This document shows, piece by piece, positions 30,326 to 42,068 of a stretch of 64,000 nucleotides of DNA (positions are counted from its first letter, which is position 1; each line of letters begins with the position of its first letter). The DNA comes from Trematomus loennbergii (lineage: Eukaryota; Chordata; Actinopteri; Perciformes; Nototheniidae), in NCBI GenBank assembly GCA_012861695.1, contig JAAOOA010000028.1, positions 12,826,673-12,890,672 of the forward strand. The letters are read 5' to 3'. The notes beneath the pieces were generated by a model, which had not been told where the DNA came from, did not search any database, and worked only from the letters and a program-made list of their open reading frames with translations. Both the position numbers and the translations under genes were made by a program.

Positions 30326-30699
30326 TCCAAATTAAGGAGAACTTTCTAGACAGGGAGGCCGTTATCTTGTGTTTATGATGTTTGAGGTTAATGGGGAATA
30401 AAAATGTGCTGAGAGCTAACATAATGTATTGGCTCGTTGTTAATCTTTATTTACTAAATGAAGGTTTTACAAGTTAAGAAGACCTCTGAGCTTGAGCTAC
30501 ATATTTTCCTTTATAGACTTGCCTTTGTTTCCTCAAACACACTCTCTGCTTAACCTGCATGTGACAAACATCATCTCAGCTTTAATTTATCTTCACACCC
30601 ACCAGATCAACCTATAGTATTTTAACATGGGCCTTTTCAATTTGGTAGCTCGCTGTCAAGTAAATGAGATTTTGTGCGGGTACTATAATTTCACAGTTT

Positions 30700-31342
30700 T
30701 TCTGGCCCCATAAAATCGAGGTTCTTTCCGGGCCAACAACCAGGCTGAGTCGGACTGAGTATGCTAAACTAGAGAGAGAATCGCTGGCCAGGGGGCTACA
30801 ACTACAACAAAATGAACATATTTGACCGTGATTTAATTGTAATACACGTTTCAAAATGATGCCGAAGTAACAACATACTGATACCGGTTAGTAAAAACCA
30901 TGAATTAATGCTTTGACAAGTCTGCAGACAGACGGCAGGCGAAAAACCTTTTAAAATGCGCGTTGTCTAAATGGAGATGGGCTAAGCTAACGCAGTATAT
31001 GCTCCGACCGTCCACACTCACAACAACGGCCTATACAGACATAAATAAACCAGCGACTGTACTCGCCATGACACAGATAGTCTGTGTTTTGTACTTGTTT
31101 AACTTTTGTCGAGTTTCTGAACTCAAGCTGTGAGCTTGAGTGCTAACAGCTAACGGCTGATGTTGTTTTTCTGTGGTTCTCATTGAAGATGACGTCACGG
31201 CTCCACCTACACTGCGTTACTTACTATAGATACTACCCCAGCTACTAAACTGTAATGGAAACGCAGCATAAAGTGAGCCAGTCCTAACAAGGCTTAACCA
31301 TTACCGGGCGAGGCCGAGCGAGGCCCTGTAGTGGAAATGCGC
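30700..31342. repeat. GCGC-ended TIR repeat, copy 1 (left end missing)
   Basis: The interior matches 52663-53304 closely; for example the block starting CACGTTTCAAAATGATGCCG is shared. The right end GTAGTGGAAATGCGC matches that of copy 2. The left inverted end is absent or decayed here. Non-coding; probably a MITE. Confidence 0.7.
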
Positions 31343-34323
31343 TATAATACGTACTGTATAAGGGCTGGTCTAATCAAACCATGGAGGAAAATTCAGGAGC
31401 ATGACTGTGTTTATTGGTGAGTCACATCCAGAAATGTCATAAATTTATCCTTTCCCTAAATATTAAATACACCTATGAGTGAATGTAACTCTTCTTGACC
31501 ATCAGTCAGTCACGTGCATCCGAATGCACCACATTCATGATGATACAGTATGATATCATCAGCAATCTGCAATAACACAGCAATGATCTGTACTGAGCTG
31601 TAACCTATTACTGATATCCAGAGATGTGGTTCTTAGATAATATCTGCATGTACTTTGAAACTCTATAATCTAAGATAGAACAACAATAAAGATAGCAGAG
31701 CTCCGCTGCCATGCAATTATGCTTATTACAGTATACTGACTATCTGCCATAGATAAGTGGATATAATGCAACAAATGCACATAAGGTAAGGGCTAGAAAC
31801 ACTGAGGAAGATCACCTTTGTGAGTCAGTATACTGTAATAAGCATAATGGGGACGCAGTGTATGAATTATTTCTGTTTCTGATCCTTCTGGCTTGTACCC
31901 TCATGAAACCATAATGCACAGGCTTTGAACCTTTCCCTTATATATTAAAAACATATATATGAGGATTTTTTTAACAGTTTAGAGATTCTCAAATTGTATT
32001 TTTGTTCACCAAAAACCCTGAGCTGTCACCACAAAGTGTTGAAATCCCTTCAGAGCAGCTTCAGGGGGTTAGATTTATCCACAGAATACACTAAAACATC
32101 AACATGAAAATGACTTATTCAGTTATTTTACCATACCTGTGGGTGGGGGTTAAATGAAAAAAAAAAAAAAAACTGTAAACAAGGACTCTCTACGAACCCT
32201 GAAGTGAATATGGAGCAATACATCCCTTTATTTTATTTTCAAGGAGGTCCTGTAATGATCCCCATTGTCTTCATTTGCTAATTGTAACATCTGTACTGTT
32301 TTGTATTGATTATTACTGTTCTTACTTCTTGTCATTTCCTGGATTATGACTTGTTTGCAATAAAAAGATTTGTAAAAAAAAAAAGAATCCAATGAAAATC
32401 AAAAGAAAATATATAATGACTCTGTTTCCTTCAGATTATTTATTTTAACATAAATTAGGAGGGAGAAAATAAAATTAATTTTCTTATTTATTTATTTGAT
32501 GGTTTGAGCAACAAGATTTACCACACAACACAGTGGTGAGAGTGACGGAAGGACTGTGTTGATGAAAGTCATTCTCAAACAAGACGACAAACCATTGATT
32601 ATAGTTATTCTGTGCTGAAGGAGGTATAACAGCTCCGCCATTCAACACTTCTTCCCCAGTGTGATGATGGTTATTTATGTGTGTGTGCATGTTTATCTTG
32701 TATTACTGCTTGGAGAACATATTACGTAATGTCTGCCCTTTATGGTGAGTATTATTCAAATAGTACAAAATAGATAGAAAGATAAGAAACTGTGAGGCAC
32801 GGTGAGGTCGTTCTGCAACATCGTTCTTCAACATTGGTAATAGATGGAACGGCACAGAGTTCTTTGATAAAGACATAAAAAAAAACTGTGAAGATTGTCG
32901 AGAAGGACCACTTCGACCATTATGGAGAAAATTGAAAGTGAATTCAGTAAAAGTTTGGCAGACTCAGTTAGAAGTGTGGAAGGATAGTTTCCCAAAATGT
33001 TATTGCTTTTGTCCCTTTACAACAAGGCAGTGTTCATTGGCAAACTCAATTAATGACAATGCAACCCTGAACACATTTAACTCAAACCACTTTTTCAACC
33101 TCAGACTGCAGCTATATCACAGGGTACACCAACATCAAATCCAATAAACCTGGTCTTTCTTCTGACAGTGACAGATGAGATTTAAAGTGTGACTCCCTCC
33201 ATCTGCTGCCTTTGAAGCCAATAAAAGAGATTATCTCAAAAGAAAATACCCTGCCCAACAACAAATGAATGTGAAACCACACGGAATCAAACCCTTATCT
33301 TGATGACATCAAAGGTCACTCTCTGCTACCTGTGAGCAACTCTGAGTAATGAATATGTCTTCCTTTTGTGGCAATTGGCTCTCTCAGTTGACTGCTAAGC
33401 AGCTGATTGGACAGTGATCGGCTGGGCCTGGGGAATACAGTTGCGTGATAAGACCTTTCGACTTTGTCCCTTGCAAAGTCTCAGACATTCTTACTAGACG
33501 TCAAAGACACATAGAGGAACGTGGTGATCTGGTTGTGTGTTTTCAATCCTGCAGGATAGTTTCACGTTCATTTCATCAGCTGCTGATTTTATATTGGAAT
33601 TATGATGCTGAATACAGGCAAGGTGAGAGACTTTAACTTGACAATTGGGTGCAGCTATTGGTTTATGTGTAAGACAATATTTCAGTCTGAGTGGTTTAAA
33701 AAAATTGTTTTAAACGGACAGTTCTCCCAAAAATCAAATATATAAATGTTTCCTCTTATCTATAGTGCTATTGATCAATTAGTAGCCAATGGGTTAGGTG
33801 TGATTTGCTGAGGTATTCGCCGTAAAGATGTTTGTTTTCTTTTTACTCATGGAAGTAGATGGCTCTCTGCGTATGGTGCTCAAAGAAGAAGAACAAATAT
33901 TAATTTCAAAACTCATCAGCAAATTGTCTTTTCCGAAATCATGTCCGGGGTACTCAAGATAAAACACAGGCCTTGTTCGGAGCAGTTTCATGTAGGAACT
34001 ATTTTCTTTCAAATGCAATACACATGAAATTGAGTGAACTGTGTTTTGTATTGAGTAACTGGGTACTGATTTATGGAAAGAGATACTGTTGTTGAATTTT
34101 TGGCCAAAGTATTTTTTGGCACTTTGAATACCACAAGCCTAGTGTCATCTACTATTATTTTAAGAAAAGGCAGACCTTTTTAAGGCCAATATCTTCAACA
34201 CTTGGCAACCAAAACACCAGACATCTAGATTGATAAATAGCACTACAGGAACGAGTCAATTGTGTATTTATAATTCAGAGGTTGAATCATCTCTTAAATA
34301 GAATTTAAATAGAATAATTCATA
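31343..34323. other. Intergenic region, mostly featureless
   Basis: AT-rich sequence with a poly-A run near 32157-32172 and another near 32375-32386. Apart from the palindrome at 31716-31848 I recognise no gene or repeat. It may hold the creb3l3 first exon and promoter, which I could not identify. Confidence 0.4.
31716..31848. repeat. Perfect 25-bp inverted repeat, 83-bp spacer
   Basis: The arm beginning ATTATGCTTATTACAGTATA at 31716-31740 is repeated in perfect reverse complement at 31824-31848. It could be a tiny MITE or a cruciform-forming palindrome. No target duplication was recognised. Confidence 0.85.
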
Positions 34324-34327
34324 TTAA

Positions 34328-34708
34328 AGGTAGGGTAGGTAAGTTTGAAAAACCGGCTCGAGATACACTTTTTGTTATATTCCATGGAATGCTCTTAACA
34401 TCCCGATAGCAATGAATATCTTAAGTGCTTTGACAAAAAATCCATAAAGAAATGTCATCTGTGGAAGCCGTAATACTGTAAAAAGCACGACCAATCATTT
34501 TAGCCGACCCGGCTAAAATAACTGGATGGCCTACCTGCCTGTCAGCCTTCCATCTGTGCACAAACTTATCTCGTGCCCTCATTGGTCATGTGCGCGTTCG
34601 TGTGTGTTGGAGGAGGGCCTCTATAAGGAAGTGGCAGATTTTCTCCGGTTGTGTATTTTCAAATTCTAGCAATCTCGAGCCGGTTTCTCAAACTTACCTA
34701 CCCTACCT
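34328..34708. mobile_element. TTAA-flanked MITE, family A, copy 3
   Basis: AGGTAGGGTAGGTAAGTTTG start with the complementary end, and TTAA on both sides (34324-34327, 34709-34712). It is the best preserved of the three copies and in inverted orientation to copy 1. It lies about 160 bp upstream of the first recognised creb3l3 exon. Confidence 0.9.
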
Positions 34709-34865
34709 TTAAGGTAAGAAGTCTTGAATTGGCCATAACTGAAGATATTATAGTTATTTGATAGTAAGCAGTAAAAGCACACAGGCTATAAATACAGCTT
34801 TTCCTCAGAGAAACAATGAACACCTCCACTTCCAACACATTACTCAGAGCCTTTATTTGATTCAG

Positions 34866-37800
34866 GTGCATGGCGGGATTGACCTCATTGACCTGCTGCT
34901 CAGGAACACGGATGAAACCACCGGTTGTCACAGCAACCAACCATGGACTATCGAAAATAATGAAGTGAGTATGGAGGTCATCCTTTTGGCTACAGGGCAA
35001 ACCACTCCGGAGAAAGCGTGATCCCAGCCACAAATATCATTATGAAAATATGAACATGGTCTGTATTCTCGATAAGGGCCGATAAGGGCTCCCCGATCTG
35101 TTATCTGGGGAGCTCGTTCAGTTTCATTATGTCTCCCTTTATGGTTGAAACTGAGACTGGTATGAACAAAAATGGCTGGTATGTTTACGTCGTGTCTGTG
35201 CTCATCTGTGTCAATTTGATTATCTGATTAAATAAGCTATCGAAAAGTGGTGTTGCCATGGGATGAAGCTTACATACCCTCCTCCTCCTCCTCCTTAGAC
35301 CCAGAGCCCCAGGGGAAGTTCTGCTGATGACTTCCTGGACGCCCTGCTGGGGGGTAGCGACTCCTCCTCGGCTCCAGCGTCCCCCCTGTGGTCACCCTGC
35401 ACCATCGACAGCGGCATCAACGAGGACGCCTCGACAGAGCACAGAGAGGGCCTTCCCCCCCACTTATGCACAGCTTTCCCAGCCTTTGACCTGTCGTCTT
35501 TCCCACAGCCTGCACTTCCAGAGAACCAGCCATCACCAAATGAAAGAAACTCTGACGTTTCCATTGATCTAGGTAAGACAAGATCAGATAAAATGATTTT
35601 TATGAATACTGATAATTAATACCAAAAGAAAGTCTGTTGAACTTGAAAATACAGTGAGCCGTGAAATAATTAGATTGTCTCAAAAGCGAGTTTAAATATC
35701 ACGTGATGATAAAAACCAGGGTGAACCAGGGCATTGGACAGACAAGAATAAATGAATTTGTGTTACTATTAAAGAATAATGAGAGCTAATTAAAGATAAT
35801 AGTTTTTTCAGAGAGCAATCATTTGGTTTTCCCATTTTTTTTACTTCATCACGTAAGGAGTTTGTCTTTTGAGAACAGCTAATTGAGAACAGCTTTTGAG
35901 AACAGCTTTTGAATGATAGTCCCCTTTCACAATGCTGAATATTGAAGCTTCAGTGCTAAAATACTTTGAAATCGACTGAATAAACCAATTCAGCCCCAAC
36001 ACAAATATATCAAACACAGAAAAAACTGTGACACATTTTTGCAAAGAACAGCAGGCTGCAGCAATCAAAGAGTTATAATTCAAGACAAAGACAAAACCTA
36101 CAAATGTTGTGCTTTGTTTGATACACATGGGGCAATTTTGTGAACCACCTGCTGTTTTATTGCTTCAATCTGCAGGCTGGGAGTCCGATGACCTTCAAGA
36201 GCAGTTTGGCATTGCACACTACCTCACTACGAGCCAAACCTCCACTCAGACTCTCACAGTGAAGGACCTGCTGCTCTCTAGCCCAGGACAGACAGTAAGC
36301 AATGTGCCCCCCAGGGGAAACCTTTGTGTGTTGCATTCTCATAATATTCTGTGTGGTGTTTTAAAGGGGCCCTATTGTGCTAAATGTCAGGTTCATATTT
36401 GTATTTTGTGCCTCTACTGTGACATGTTTACCTACTTTAATGTTCAAAAAGCTCTTTATTTTTCTCATACTGCCTGTGCTGCAGCAGCTCTTTTCACCCT
36501 CTGTCTGAAACCAGAGCCCAGTCTGCTCTGATTGGTTAGCTGGCCGGCTCTGTTGTGATTGGTGAACAGCTTAGAGATGTCCCGCCCCTCAGCCACGTAC
36601 AATGTGTTGAAGCACTAGCCAATAGAAGCGCAAGTGTAACGTAGTGATGTCACTATGTTATTGAAGTAAACAAAGGAGTTTGTGGGAGGGAAACTCCCTC
36701 TGGAGGGAACTTTGGGATTGTTTACATGCCAAAAAAAAACAATATAACACGCTACATGAAACTTGAGTAGTCTCATTCCCGGTACATTTTTATAACCAAT
36801 GTAACTCTTCAAAAGTATATTGTCTTTTTGGAGAAAAATACAATTAGCCTATTTTAAAAACAACACATTTCATTACACAATTAATTGTAATTAAGAAGTA
36901 TTGTACATGCAATTTCCCTACTGTCATAACAACATTGTTTTCAGCAAGCCTATAATATACTCCAACAGCAAAAAAAATTAATTAAATTCAGTTAGCTTTT
37001 GGTTTTGATGTGCTAGCTCAAGATTTTCAGCAAGCAATAAGAAAGAGTTAAATATGTCTGTGAAATAATGACTTTTTGAAAACTTTCTAACCAATGGGAA
37101 TATTGAGTAAAAAGTCTCAGTGTTAACAACAAAGGAATAATAACTAATTGAACAGTTCACTGCTATTCTTTGTAATTTGACTAGAGACATGTCTAACTTC
37201 GAGTAAAGAGCATCCTTTGCATCAAATATTTTATGAACTGGTCCAGTGTCTTGTCTAGGTAAACTGTCCAGAGAGTCACCTTAAGTGGTATATTCTGTCA
37301 TCTGGTTCACAGGCGCTGCGATTTCCCCAGCATTGCCTGCATGAGCTTATACTAAATGAGGATGAGAAGAAGCTTCTGGCTAGAGAAGGGTGAATTTACC
37401 CGGAAAACTGCCCCTGTCCAAGGTACATGAGCAAGAAACATACAGTACTGTATGTAGGGCAGACATCTTTCCACATTCACTGCCTCCTCTGTTTCTGGCA
37501 CACACATGCATGACTCAAAATCTAAATCTGTACAACGTTTGAAAACCTCTGCCAGTTTCTTCCTGCTAACCCAGTCTCCCATCACTTACTCGTTCCTCTT
37601 TATTCTCTCTTATCCCTATCCACCCATATGTTTCATCACCCTGACAAGTTTGAAGAGAGGATTTTGAAGAAAATCCGTCGGAAGATCCGCAACAAGCGCT
37701 CAGCTCAAGAGAGTCGGAAGAAGAAGAGGGAATATGTTGATAGTCTGGAGGGAAGGTAGGAGCCAGCTGCACTAAAGCAACATCACTTGTTTTCTCAGAG

Positions 37801-40800
37801 TACATTGGCCTAGAAAGTGAACTTTGATCTGTAATAATTTGTTGTGCTCTGTAGCACTCTATAATGAGCCTGGTTTTTCACAACATTACCAAACTGCTGC
37901 ATGGATTGGATTGGAACATTTCCATGAAAAGCTTCTCAGACTCGCGGAGAAACTCAAAGCAACAGAATTTGCTGGTTGGGAATTTAAAAATAGACAAAAA
38001 GCTGAATGGCAGTAGCTGTGATGGCTGAACTAACCTGAGAGACTCAGATACTTACACAAGGTTTTTCAAGAGAAAAGGGTAATAAAGCTGTACCCAAAGT
38101 AAATGGATAACTGGGGAATTCAGCACAGAAATATCAGACTTATGTTGCCAAAAGCAAAACACAAGAGATATGGAACAATATTTGTTCTAAAGTATCCACA
38201 TATATTTTTAACAGACACTATAAATGTAAATTAATTCAAAGCATACTCTGGTACAACTGAAAAGCTGTGTACTGTCCCTGCCAACATCTTTTAATTATAG
38301 CTCTAGAGCCACAAAAAGGCCGATGTTTCCAAAACAAACCACACATGTATTATATCAAGTGCTGAATAAAATAAGTGAGAGAATATAATGAGTACAAAGG
38401 CCTGTTTGTACTAGGGCACATTGTTAAACGCAATTTATTTTTAGTATTTATTTAAGGGAAATAGAACATGTTGTGGATTGATATATCTATAATACAAACT
38501 AACAGAAAAAGATTGTTCAGTCTGAGTCTAGTGAGGCCAACATATTCATACTTCTGAATATTTCAAAAAACGGTAGCTCAGGGCTGACATATGAGTATTG
38601 AACAATCTCAGAATGTGTGGGTTTTCCAGCACATCAGAACAATGTACATACACAGTGCAGCTGTGAGCTTTCTTTGTCTGATTTGGGGACACTTGGACAG
38701 AAAACAACATGTAGTATGATAGCCAGCAGCACAACAGAGCAGCTGTGCTCTGTGTTGGATTAATTGGAAGTTGAGGATGCTGCTTGGTTGCAACAGACCC
38801 CCAACAGAGGTGCAGGAGGTTTTGCCAAGAGCTCAGTAAAGTCCTCCTCCTCTACCTCCTGGCAGTGAAGATCAAGTCTTGTCACAGCCAGCCCCACTAA
38901 ATGTGTTAAAAATGTCTTTACATTTGTTAATCCTGCCTTCCTCCCCCTCATTGGCTATTTCTTCCCATCACACCTACAGAAAGACATGGTTTCCCATGAC
39001 AGTGATTCATGTCAGAAAAGTAGGGTTACCCTGAATCAATTAACATTTAGTTATAATTACATTGAAAGTCTTAGAACAGTATGTGTGTTTCTACCTTTGG
39101 TCAGACACAAATGCATATTTGCGCTGACAGCAGGGCCTCAAAGTGGCCAAACATACCTTGTGCATGTCACTTTTTAAAATCGTGTTTATTTTATAGGAGC
39201 TTTAAATATCTGATAGAGTGCCACCAACACTAATTTAAGCATGAGCTTTGTTGTCGCTGGACGTCATGAGGAGATTTTCACCCAATGAGCAGAGTCAGCA
39301 TATGTTGGAAATGATTCATGCAGAGCATAAAACATGGCATCATCATCAGTCGTGGTTCAGCTCAGATAACACCATAATAGAGTGTGACGCACTGTGATAA
39401 ACAAAAGCAAGAGCAAACAGCAGAAGAAGAAAAAGGAGGGTGTTCGCTAGATGACAGAATGAGGTGCGAGATAACCCTCAGCACACGGATATTGGCATTG
39501 GATAAACACAGGGGGGACCATCCAACATCATAACAAAAATATGATATGTTTTTTGATATTTATATCTCCCCTCTTCTCTGCTGTCTCTTTCTGTAGGATG
39601 TCCGCATGTAGTGCTCACAACCTCAAGCTGCAGAGAAAGATCCAGCAGTTGGAGGAGACCAACAGGTGAGTCCTCAAATCTTCTCATAAATTGTTTTGTC
39701 TGACCAACAGTGCAAATACATTTAATCTATGGTGAATTAGAAGCAAACTAAATCAGCACATTTCCAGCACATTTCAGAGGCTCAAACCATTAGCTGCTTG
39801 TCTTTTTTGTTTAAAACTGGCTTTAAGAAATATGCTACCATCTGAAATTACAAACTCCCCCTCGCAGGTGTAAGCAGATGCTCCAATTAATAAAGCTAAC
39901 CCTAGCTCCTTTTTTGGATACGTTTCCAGCTGACTTGCTTTAATGAAGACCCAGTAAAATGAGATCTTATATGTATTTCATGGTTTCATATGGTACCTAA
40001 AGACTGAAAATGAATGCCACAGCTGAAAAAAAAACAGAAATGTCAGAATTACATTAATAAAAGCTGGTCAAGACCACATGTTGTCATGACACAAACTCCT
40101 AATCTCAGCCGTCCAGGTAGAGGCTCACCTGTGATTGGACTGTCACTGTTAGATGGGAGGGGTTCAGTTAACCGTCAGTTTACCTACTGAGCCAACTGCA
40201 GCTCAGCATCCTCCTCCAAATATTCCAATTACTGTCACAGAGACACTCTGTAATGGGCATTTTCCTGAACACAGGAAATAAACCGTCCATGTTTTATCTT
40301 TGTTTTTGCCCTTATTTCTTGAAAGCCATTGGATTTGTTTTTATGTAGATTAATTAAATGCCTCTTTTCTGCCTTTGATGCGTTTTGGAGTATATCTTTC
40401 AGAGTTTCATTTATCTCTATTTTGTCCCCTGCCCCTCGCTCTCCAGAAACCTGCTTATGAAAATGTTCAACTTCTTTTCAAACAAGACTGACTAGGCTAA
40501 GTGCACATTTTCCAGAATAAAAAGCTCATCCAATTATGCAGTGAAACCTCACACAGTGTTCTCTGACTTTTATTTCTCTCCATCCTGCCAACTCATTATG
40601 CTGCTTTCTTTCTGAAGCTGGCAGAGTGCTGCGTGAGTTGAAACAAAACGTGATGAGAGGTCGTGTTCCTGCACTTTTCTGCCACACGCTGTTCTACTTT
40701 CAGTTTCTTTTAAGTTGCCATTGTTCCCGGACACTGAAAAAAATATGCCTAACAAACTCCCAGAAACATGCAGGTCCGCTACAACTCTTACTACATTTAA

Positions 40801-42068
40801 ATCCAGGCTGAAGACTTTTCTTTTTGCCGCTGCTTTTAATGGATATATTCAGGCTTAGTATTTTTAGGGTTAAAGTCCCCTACGTGTATTGGAGTTAAAG
40901 TCCCCTACGTGTGCCGTTTTGGTTTCAAGACCCTGGTTCGCGGAGGACACCCACAAAGTCCTAGAAAAGACAACTTAAACTTAACTAGGCCGATGTGCAT
41001 TTAAAAAAGAGGAATAGTTTCGGTGAAAACCAAAAGTTACCATGGGGTCAGATTATAATTTGCCAAAGGAGGGTTCGTTTAGCATGAAACACTGGAAATA
41101 ACTAAAGGACATGTTAAACAAGAAAGTAGAAAGAAAGGGAGGTGATAGAAAACTATTGATGGAATGATTGAGAGTCAGACCTAAACATTTCAGATGTGTA
41201 TCTCACACTGCACTGTAACTTTTATTCATACCTTTGCTTTTAAATGAGTGTTTTTAAATGTCATTTCATAATATGTTTCTTCATGCTCTTAATGTCTTTC
41301 ATTTTTGTAAAGCACTTAGAATTGCCTTGTGTTGAAAGGTGCTATATAAATAAACTTGCCTTGCCTTGCCTTGCCTATTTTTCAAAAGAAGCCTGTGTCC
41401 CCTAGCGGGAAACTTGTACAAAGTCTCAATCTTCTTCTTGTGTGTATTTGCATTGCAGTGATCTGCTGGAGCAGCTCAGCCGCCTGCAGGCTCTCGTTCC
41501 TAACGGCTCCGGCAAAACACACAGAGGGACCTGCATCCTGGTGAGATATATTACTCAACATTACATTAGTTTATACCACTGACTATTTGCTCTGGCGGCA
41601 TAATCTGCAAAAACTAAATAGTAAGATACAAGTAAAGATATATACCGTATTATCTTTTAGACAAAATGTTATAGGTTATGCCTAATACGTTGTAAATCTA
41701 TTTAAACAACTATCAATTTTTGTTTTCCCTTTGCATCCTGTAATTTCCCTCTGTCTTCTGTTTTGGCCTGCTCTCTTGCTTTATGTCCAGGTTTTGCTCC
41801 TGTCCTTCTCCCTCCTCATTTCTTCAAATCTTCAACCAGACCCCTACAGTCAACCGAGCCAAGGGGAGTACACACAAACCAAAGGTGTGTATACACTACT
41901 CTCACTTTCTCTAAACACACATAAACACCAACTCACGCCACACCTATGCCCTCAGTTCCGTCCCGCAACCTGCAGTCAATGGATGAAGGGCGGGGAGTCC
42001 CTCCTGTTTCTCTCTTCTCCGTCTCCAGGGGCGTTGAGGCCCTGTGCCGGATGATGGAGAAACTCTGA
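34866..42068 (+). CDS. creb3l3: CREB3-like 3 transcription factor (first exon not found; one frame error)
   Basis: ER-anchored bZIP factor (CREB-H) released by Golgi proteolysis; known in liver and gut to drive lipid and acute-phase genes. Exons: 34866-34964, 35299-35572, 36176-36294, 37313-37422, 37649-37755, 39597-39665, 41459-41540, 41791-41884, 41956-42068. Domains: acidic N-terminus ([24 protein letters not shown]), the CREB3-family block before the bZIP ([14 protein letters not shown]), basic region [20 protein letters not shown], leucine zipper, then a hydrophobic segment ([15 protein letters not shown]) fitting the membrane anchor. The exon 37313-37422 lacks one base (GGG for GGGG at 37388-37391), giving a premature TGA; with it the total is 1068 nt. 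There is no in-frame ATG in the first listed exon, so the start lies in an upstream exon. The tail after the membrane segment is about 60 residues, shorter than in human. Confidence 0.92.
36365..36720. mobile_element. Fragment of a TTAA/AGGGGCCC-type repeat in a creb3l3 intron
   Basis: TTAAAGGGGCCCTATTGTGC at 36361-36380 resembles the ends of the TTAA-flanked TIR elements elsewhere in this window. A matching right end was not found in the following 600 bases, so this appears truncated; the right limit is approximate. Confidence 0.45.
40743..41374 (+). mobile_element. 5'-truncated LINE 3' end in a creb3l3 intron
   Basis: Plus-strand copy of the LINE family at 26287-30340. It begins in the terminal coding segment (AACAAACTCCCAGAAACATG, then AAATCCAGGCTGAAGACTTT). 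It ends with GTGCTATATAAATAAACTTG and a CCTTG tandem tail at about 41357-41374. An unrelated stretch of about 340 bases (about 40863-41203) interrupts it and holds a direct repeat of GTTAAAGTCCCCTACGTGT. Confidence 0.8.

Larger units (their letters stand above)
26287..30340 (-). mobile_element. L2/CR1-like LINE, 5'-truncated, with two nested MITEs
   Basis: A non-LTR retrotransposon on the minus strand. Its 3' end is the tandem CCTTG tail at 26287-26310, and it extends through reverse transcriptase to a partial AP endonuclease near 30325. The N-terminal part of the endonuclease and any ORF1 are missing. Two copies of one MITE (26540-27109, 27407-27976) interrupt it. Other 3' ends of the same family lie at 10371 and 40743-41374. 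The L2/CR1 assignment rests on the ORF2 motifs and the tail; a repeat library search would settle it. Confidence 0.85.

Noticed and set aside
34816..34866. ATG at 34816 as the creb3l3 start
   Set aside because: It is in a different frame from the creb3l3 exon and hits a stop before the exon; no GT donor lies between.
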